Shown: one piece after another, positions 60,492-64,000 of the stretch | Position numbering within the stretch: position 1 is the stretch's first letter | How the letters are laid out: each line of letters begins with the position of its first letter | DNA from: Bacillus sp. ISL-45 | GTDB taxonomy: Bacteria; Bacillota; Bacilli; Bacillales; Cytobacillaceae | Assembly: GCF_018613195.1 (NCBI RefSeq) | Contig: NZ_JAGGQQ010000010.1 | Span: forward strand, 62,001 to 126,000 | Length of the DNA stretch: 64,000 nucleotides | Direction of reading: 5' to 3' | Program-made: the position numbers and the translations under genes | The notes under the pieces: generated by a model | What the model was told of the DNA's origin: nothing | Seen by the model: only the letters and a program-made list of their open reading frames with translations | Databases searched by the model: none

Positions 60492-62081
60492 ATGAATGTT
60501 GTAGGAATATCAAATGAACTTTCAGCATTATTAAAAGGAAGCAATGTACAGGTGCAGTTATCCGTTCCCCAGCTTGTTGAAAAGGTCCTGAACCGGAACG
60601 AAGGGCTCCTGACTTCAACTGGTGCAGTCAGAGCGACTACTGGTAAATATACTGGCCGTTCACCTAAAGATAAATTCATTGTCGAAGAAGAGTCAGTGAA
60701 GGATAAAATTGACTGGGGTTCTGTCAACCAGCCGATTTCCGAGGAATCTTTTACAAAGCTATATAATAAGGTATTGAATTTCCTTAAAGAAAAAGAAGAA
60801 GTTTTTGTATTCAAAGGATTCGCTGGCGCTGACAAGAAATACCGCCTTCCGATCCAGGTCATCAACGAATACGCCTGGCACAACCTTTTCGCACATCAAT
60901 TGTTCATCCGTCCAACTGAGGAAGAGCTTGCAGACCATGAATCTGAATTCACGGTCATATCTGCACCGACTTTCAAAGCGGATCCAGAGGTTGATGGAAC
61001 GAATTCCGAGACATTCATCATCGTTTCCTTTGAACAGCGCGTCGTGTTGATCGGCGGAACAGAATATGCGGGCGAAATGAAGAAATCGATTTTCTCCGTG
61101 ATGAACTACCTGCTTCCTGAAAACGGCATCCTTTCCATGCACTGCTCTGCAAATGTGGGACGCGAAGGAGATGTTGCATTGTTCTTCGGCTTGTCCGGAA
61201 CCGGAAAAACAACTCTGTCAGCTGATAACAATCGCCGCCTGATTGGTGATGATGAGCATGGCTGGTCAGCTAACGGTGTCTTCAACATCGAAGGCGGCTG
61301 CTACGCGAAGTGCATCAACTTATCGAAGGAAAAAGAACCGCAGATTTATGATGCAATCCGCTTCGGATCTGTTCTTGAAAATGTCGTGGTCGATGATGAG
61401 ACCCGAGTTGCGGATTATGATGACGGCAGCCTGACTGAAAACACTCGTGCAGCTTATCCGATCCAGGCAATCGATAACATCGTAGACCCTAGCATTGCCG
61501 GTCATCCGAACGCGATCGTCTTCCTGACTGCTGATGCTTTCGGAGTCTTGCCTCCAATCGCCAGGCTGACGAAGGAACAGGCAATGTACCATTTCTTGAG
61601 CGGATATACATCAAAGCTCGCTGGAACTGAGCGCGGGATCACTTCACCGCAGGCAACGTTCTCGACTTGCTTTGGTTCACCTTTCCTTCCGCTTGCAGCA
61701 ACAAGATATGCGGAAATGCTCGGTGAAAAAATTGACGAGCACAATGCGAAGGTCTTCCTCGTGAACACAGGCTGGACAGGCGGGGAGTATGGCACAGGAA
61801 GCCGCATGAAGCTGGCCTACACACGCGCAATGGTCCAGGCAGCACTTGAGGGCGAACTGAACAATGTCGAAACCGTCAAAGACGAAATCTTCGGCCTGGA
61901 TATTCCGGCACATGTACCTGGTGTACCTGACGATGTCCTCCAGCCCGTCAAAACATGGAGCGACAAAGAATCATACTACGCAAAAGCAAACGAACTCGCA
62001 GGCAAGTTCCGTGAAAACTTCAAAAAGTTCACAAACGTACCATCCGTGATCGAAGAAAAAGGCGGACCTACAGCGAAATAG
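60492..62081 (+). CDS. pckA: Phosphoenolpyruvate carboxykinase (ATP)
   Basis: 529 residues. The P-loop [13 protein letters not shown] near residue 236, [11 protein letters not shown] near residue 265 and the preceding [12 protein letters not shown]-like SMHCSANVG segment are PckA hallmarks. Converts oxaloacetate to PEP for gluconeogenesis. AAGGAAGG lies 11 nt before the ATG. Divergent from metK. Confidence 0.97.
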   Translation: MNVVGISNELSALLKGSNVQVQLSVPQLVEKVLNRNEGLLTSTGAVRATTGKYTGRSPKDKFIVEEESVKDKIDWGSVNQPISEESFTKLYNKVLNFLKEKEEVFVFKGFAGADKKYRLPIQVINEYAWHNLFAHQLFIRPTEEELADHESEFTVISAPTFKADPEVDGTNSETFIIVSFEQRVVLIGGTEYAGEMKKSIFSVMNYLLPENGILSMHCSANVGREGDVALFFGLSGTGKTTLSADNNRRLIGDDEHGWSANGVFNIEGGCYAKCINLSKEKEPQIYDAIRFGSVLENVVVDDETRVADYDDGSLTENTRAAYPIQAIDNIVDPSIAGHPNAIVFLTADAFGVLPPIARLTKEQAMYHFLSGYTSKLAGTERGITSPQATFSTCFGSPFLPLAATRYAEMLGEKIDEHNAKVFLVNTGWTGGEYGTGSRMKLAYTRAMVQAALEGELNNVETVKDEIFGLDIPAHVPGVPDDVLQPVKTWSDKESYYAKANELAGKFRENFKKFTNVPSVIEEKGGPTAK

Positions 62082-62085
62082 ACAT

Positions 62086-62121
62086 AAAGGCCATTTCCAA
62101 ACGGAAATGGTCTTTTCTTTT
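62086..62121 (+). terminator. Terminator of pckA
   Basis: AAAGGCCATTTCC-AAAC-GGAAATGGTCTTTT followed by CTTTTC. Confidence 0.9.
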
Positions 62122-62173
62122 CTCCAATCTATTGGTTAACGTGAAAAAACAAAGCTAACTATGGCAATTCATA

Positions 62174-63184
62174 CTAATTACTTCTGTTTCTTAATGCTTC
62201 CCTATCGACATTTTGCGGAGGCTGTTCCATCCATCTGTTATTAATCATTATTTTAATCCCGTCATTTGCATATTGAAGGATTTCAGTCACAAGTCTTGTG
62301 TAATCTCCGCCTAAATCTTTTCTTAGGCTTGCTCCCATTGCTGTTCCGTAACCACCAACACTGATAGCATTCAAACTGTTGGTTTGAAACATCATCAGCT
62401 TATCGGAAAAAGGCGGAACAATTGATTGTGAAATCGCTGAATCCCAGGTACTTGGAAGCGGGACCCCATCTTGTATTAGAATTTCTCTAAATACCGATTC
62501 ATGCTTAGCAGCTATTTCAGAACCTCTTTCCATAAACGTTCGAACCTCTGGTGATTTGGCTGTCTGAGAAAAACCTGCTAAAAAGGTTCTGCCAATGGAA
62601 TTTGTCTCTGTATTTTTAGATATATGAGCCAGTTCCACAGCGGTAAGCGGACGGTGTCTTCCAATTAAACTCGATAAAAATGATTCATCCTGAAGATATT
62701 CCGCTTTCTCCATTGGAGGTATTGTTGGTGAGCGTACGAATGTACCTTTTTTTAGAAGCAAGTCACAGGAATCATTATAAAGTTTCATAAATGTCTCAGA
62801 AGTCTTCGAAAATAATTGTCTTACATCATTCCTGGCCAATACTTCCAGAAAAGCTGCTGATGCAACTGTTCCAGCCGAAGCCATATATTTAATATATCGC
62901 AATGCAAAAAGGTCTGAATACACTCGGCTTGCCTCTAGATTGACGTCCTCCTGAGTGAAACCGATAGGCAGTGCATGTTGATCTTTTTCGAAAATCGATT
63001 TGACTTGATCCACTACAAATTTGCAGTTTGATAATGCAGTATTGATGATTTCCGTCATTGAGGTATCTTCATTTACCTTTGCAAAATGCTGAACAATACA
63101 GTGAGCCATTGAATTCTGCATATACGCTCCCCACATTGCGGCAACCTCTGATGAAGTCAATTGAGGGTTATGTTCCATTGTCAT
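62174..63184 (-). CDS. DUF3231 family protein
   Basis: 336 residues made of two homologous helical halves: the N-terminal half starts LTSSEVAAMWGAYMQNSMAHCIVQHFA and the second RPLTAVELAHISKNTETNSIGRTFLAGFSQTAKSPEVR, an internal duplication typical of DUF3231 (ferritin-like helical bundles). No signal peptide. Many Bacillus genomes carry several copies, sometimes linked to spores; function unknown. AAAGGAG lies 7 nt before the ATG. Its position between pckA and ytmB is not part of the B. subtilis order that I recall. Confidence 0.8.
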   Translation of the reverse strand: MTMEHNPQLTSSEVAAMWGAYMQNSMAHCIVQHFAKVNEDTSMTEIINTALSNCKFVVDQVKSIFEKDQHALPIGFTQEDVNLEASRVYSDLFALRYIKYMASAGTVASAAFLEVLARNDVRQLFSKTSETFMKLYNDSCDLLLKKGTFVRSPTIPPMEKAEYLQDESFLSSLIGRHRPLTAVELAHISKNTETNSIGRTFLAGFSQTAKSPEVRTFMERGSEIAAKHESVFREILIQDGVPLPSTWDSAISQSIVPPFSDKLMMFQTNSLNAISVGGYGTAMGASLRKDLGGDYTRLVTEILQYANDGIKIMINNRWMEQPPQNVDREALRNRSN

Positions 63185-63284
63185 TCATAACTCCTTTTTT
63201 TCTTATTTTTCGCCAAAAAAGAGATAATATTCGTTCTTTAATGTTGTCAAGAGATAATCAAAAACATAAATTTAAAATTTATAT

Positions 63285-63314
63285 ACAAAAAAACAGAGCA
63301 CAATATGTGCCCTG
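63285..63314 (-). terminator. Terminator of ytmAB
   Basis: CAGGGCACA-TAT-TGTGCTCTG then TTTTTTT on the minus strand. Confidence 0.9.
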
Positions 63315-63316
63315 CC

Positions 63317-63559
63317 TTAGTTCGTAGAATTTAAGGAAACTAATTGGTAAGTAATTGTTGTCTCATTTTCGGTCCACTCGACTTTTGAAATGACGCCTGT
63401 TCCTGTGAGGTCACCTTCGATTGTTTTCTTGACTTCTAGTGGAATGTCAATTGGATAAAGCCTGTAGCCTTCCTTTTTCAGAGAGAAGAAATTGTCTTCG
63501 AGCCTCTTTTCCCGGCCCTTTGTTACGATCATTGTATTCAACTCTAATGGCATCCCCAT
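63317..63559 (-). CDS. ytmB: YtmB-like protein (DUF2584)
   Basis: 80 residues, small beta-barrel-like domain: MGMPLELNTMIVTKGREKRLEDNFFSLKKEGYRLYPIDIPLEVKKT. Function unknown. ATG 63559 is placed by GAGGAG 10 nt upstream and fits the family start. It follows ytmA on the same strand as in B. subtilis. Confidence 0.83.
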   Translation of the reverse strand: MGMPLELNTMIVTKGREKRLEDNFFSLKKEGYRLYPIDIPLEVKKTIEGDLTGTGVISKVEWTENETTITYQLVSLNSTN

Positions 63560-63611
63560 CGTACTCGCTCCTCTGTTGTTCATCATTGATTTCATATTCA
63601 TTTTATCATTG

Positions 63612-64000
63612 TTATTCGTGTGATTTCATCCAATTCGTTAAATCGGTGACCACTTTCCGGTTCATCACCGGGGGAAAGTAGTGCGTATACTCATCAAAGT
63701 ACCAGCTTTCCACAGGCTTGTCCAACTCTTTTAACCGCTTTTCTAGCCGGTATGAATGCTCAGCTGATACATTGCGGTCATTGCGGCCGTGGATGAGCAG
63801 CACTGGTGCCTGCAGGTTTTCAATTTCGTACAAAGGTGTCCTGAATTTATATCTGCTTGGCACTTTTTTCGGTGACCCGCCGATTACCCTTTTCATCATC
63901 CTGCGCAAATCCTTTCTTTCCACATACGTTAAAACCATATCCGTAACCCCGCCCCAGGTAACGACGGAGGCTGTTTCGGGAAACTGAATGGCCGTCAGCA
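63612..64000 (-). CDS. ytmA: YtmA, S9-type serine hydrolase, C-terminal part (runs off window)
   Basis: 129 codons open to the window edge. The visible part holds the second half of an alpha/beta hydrolase of the prolyl oligopeptidase type: APVLLIHGRNDRNVSAEHS supplies the catalytic Asp and DEYTHYFPP the His. The nucleophile Ser and the start lie outside the window; the ATG at 63938 is internal. Substrate unknown. Confidence 0.82.
   Translation of the reverse strand, partial: LTAIQFPETASVVTWGGVTDMVLTYVERKDLRRMMKRVIGGSPKKVPSRYKFRTPLYEIENLQAPVLLIHGRNDRNVSAEHSYRLEKRLKELDKPVESWYFDEYTHYFPPVMNRKVVTDLTNWMKSHE

Noticed and set aside
1-64000. tRNA or rRNA genes, prophage, restriction or toxin-antitoxin systems
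   Set aside because: I saw no cloverleaf, rRNA motif, integrase, methylase or toxin pair anywhere in the window.

Overview
The window is a Firmicute chromosome segment from the Bacillaceae. Gene order closely follows the ytp-yto-ytn-ytm-ytl-ytk and leuS/asnB/metK/pckA part of the Bacillus subtilis map. Strong AGGAGG ribosome sites, several TTG starts, a T-box, an S-box riboswitch and sporulation-type small genes support this. Interspersed repeats of Bacillus type and a nitrite-ammonifying NrfHA module point to a soil or sediment Bacillaceae outside the B. subtilis group, such as Mesobacillus or Neobacillus; the genus is inference.

Layout. 1-26.6 kb is mostly conserved housekeeping: the N-terminal part of the DNA translocase SftA, YtpQ/YtpP, a lipoprotein, a DUF84 NTPase, aminopeptidase YtoP, lactonase-like YtnP, TrmB, YtmP, pullulanase AmyX, lipid kinase YtlR, YtlQ, ThpR, cysteine synthase YtkP, a long E. 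coli-type SpeD, Dat, PepV, a pseudouridine synthase, MurJ, YtfP, Cse60 and rhodanese YtwF. 26.8-29.5 kb is leuS with its T-box. 29.7-37.8 kb is accessory metabolism: glcDF with a divergent GntR regulator, then a GntP permease and a 3-hydroxybutyrate dehydrogenase with a sigma-54 promoter next to a PAS-AAA-Fis activator. 37.9-38.4 kb is a CueP copper protein whose frame is crossed by one UGA. 38.6-39.8 kb is an MFS transporter. 40.2-49.7 kb is one long minus-strand cluster for anaerobic nitrite ammonification: an unknown membrane-anchored protein, ccmE, ccmF, ccmH, two CcmI-like genes, ccmA, ccmB, ccmC, ccmD, a TlpA/ResA thioredoxin, nrfH and nrfA. 50.1-64 kb returns to conserved genes: ytzC, ytqAB, ytpBA, ytoA, a C39-like protein, asnB, metK, pckA, a DUF3231 gene, ytmB and the C-terminal part of ytmA.

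How the genes work together. The ccm-nrf cluster encodes heme delivery and ligation together with the multiheme quinol-nitrite reductase that needs it, and FNR-like sites sit upstream. The glcDF/GntR and gntP/dehydrogenase/activator groups look like two separately regulated systems for small organic acids. metK sits behind a SAM-I riboswitch and leuS behind a T-box.

Most notable. The cueP frame has TGA exactly where a conserved metal-binding cysteine is expected. A perfect 7-bp hairpin with a GGU loop lies immediately downstream, at the distance seen in a known bacterial SECIS. It is a candidate selenoprotein that standard annotation would split or call a pseudogene. Second, the Ccm system is a variant: CcmE has a CxxxY heme motif instead of the usual histidine motif and CcmH has lost its CxxC. 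Third, the intergenic regions carry several repeat families: a modular 120-475 bp mosaic element (4 copies), a 185 bp element (2 copies flanking the dehydrogenase gene), a 135 bp element with terminal inverted repeats, and several loci of short phrase-like tandem repeats.
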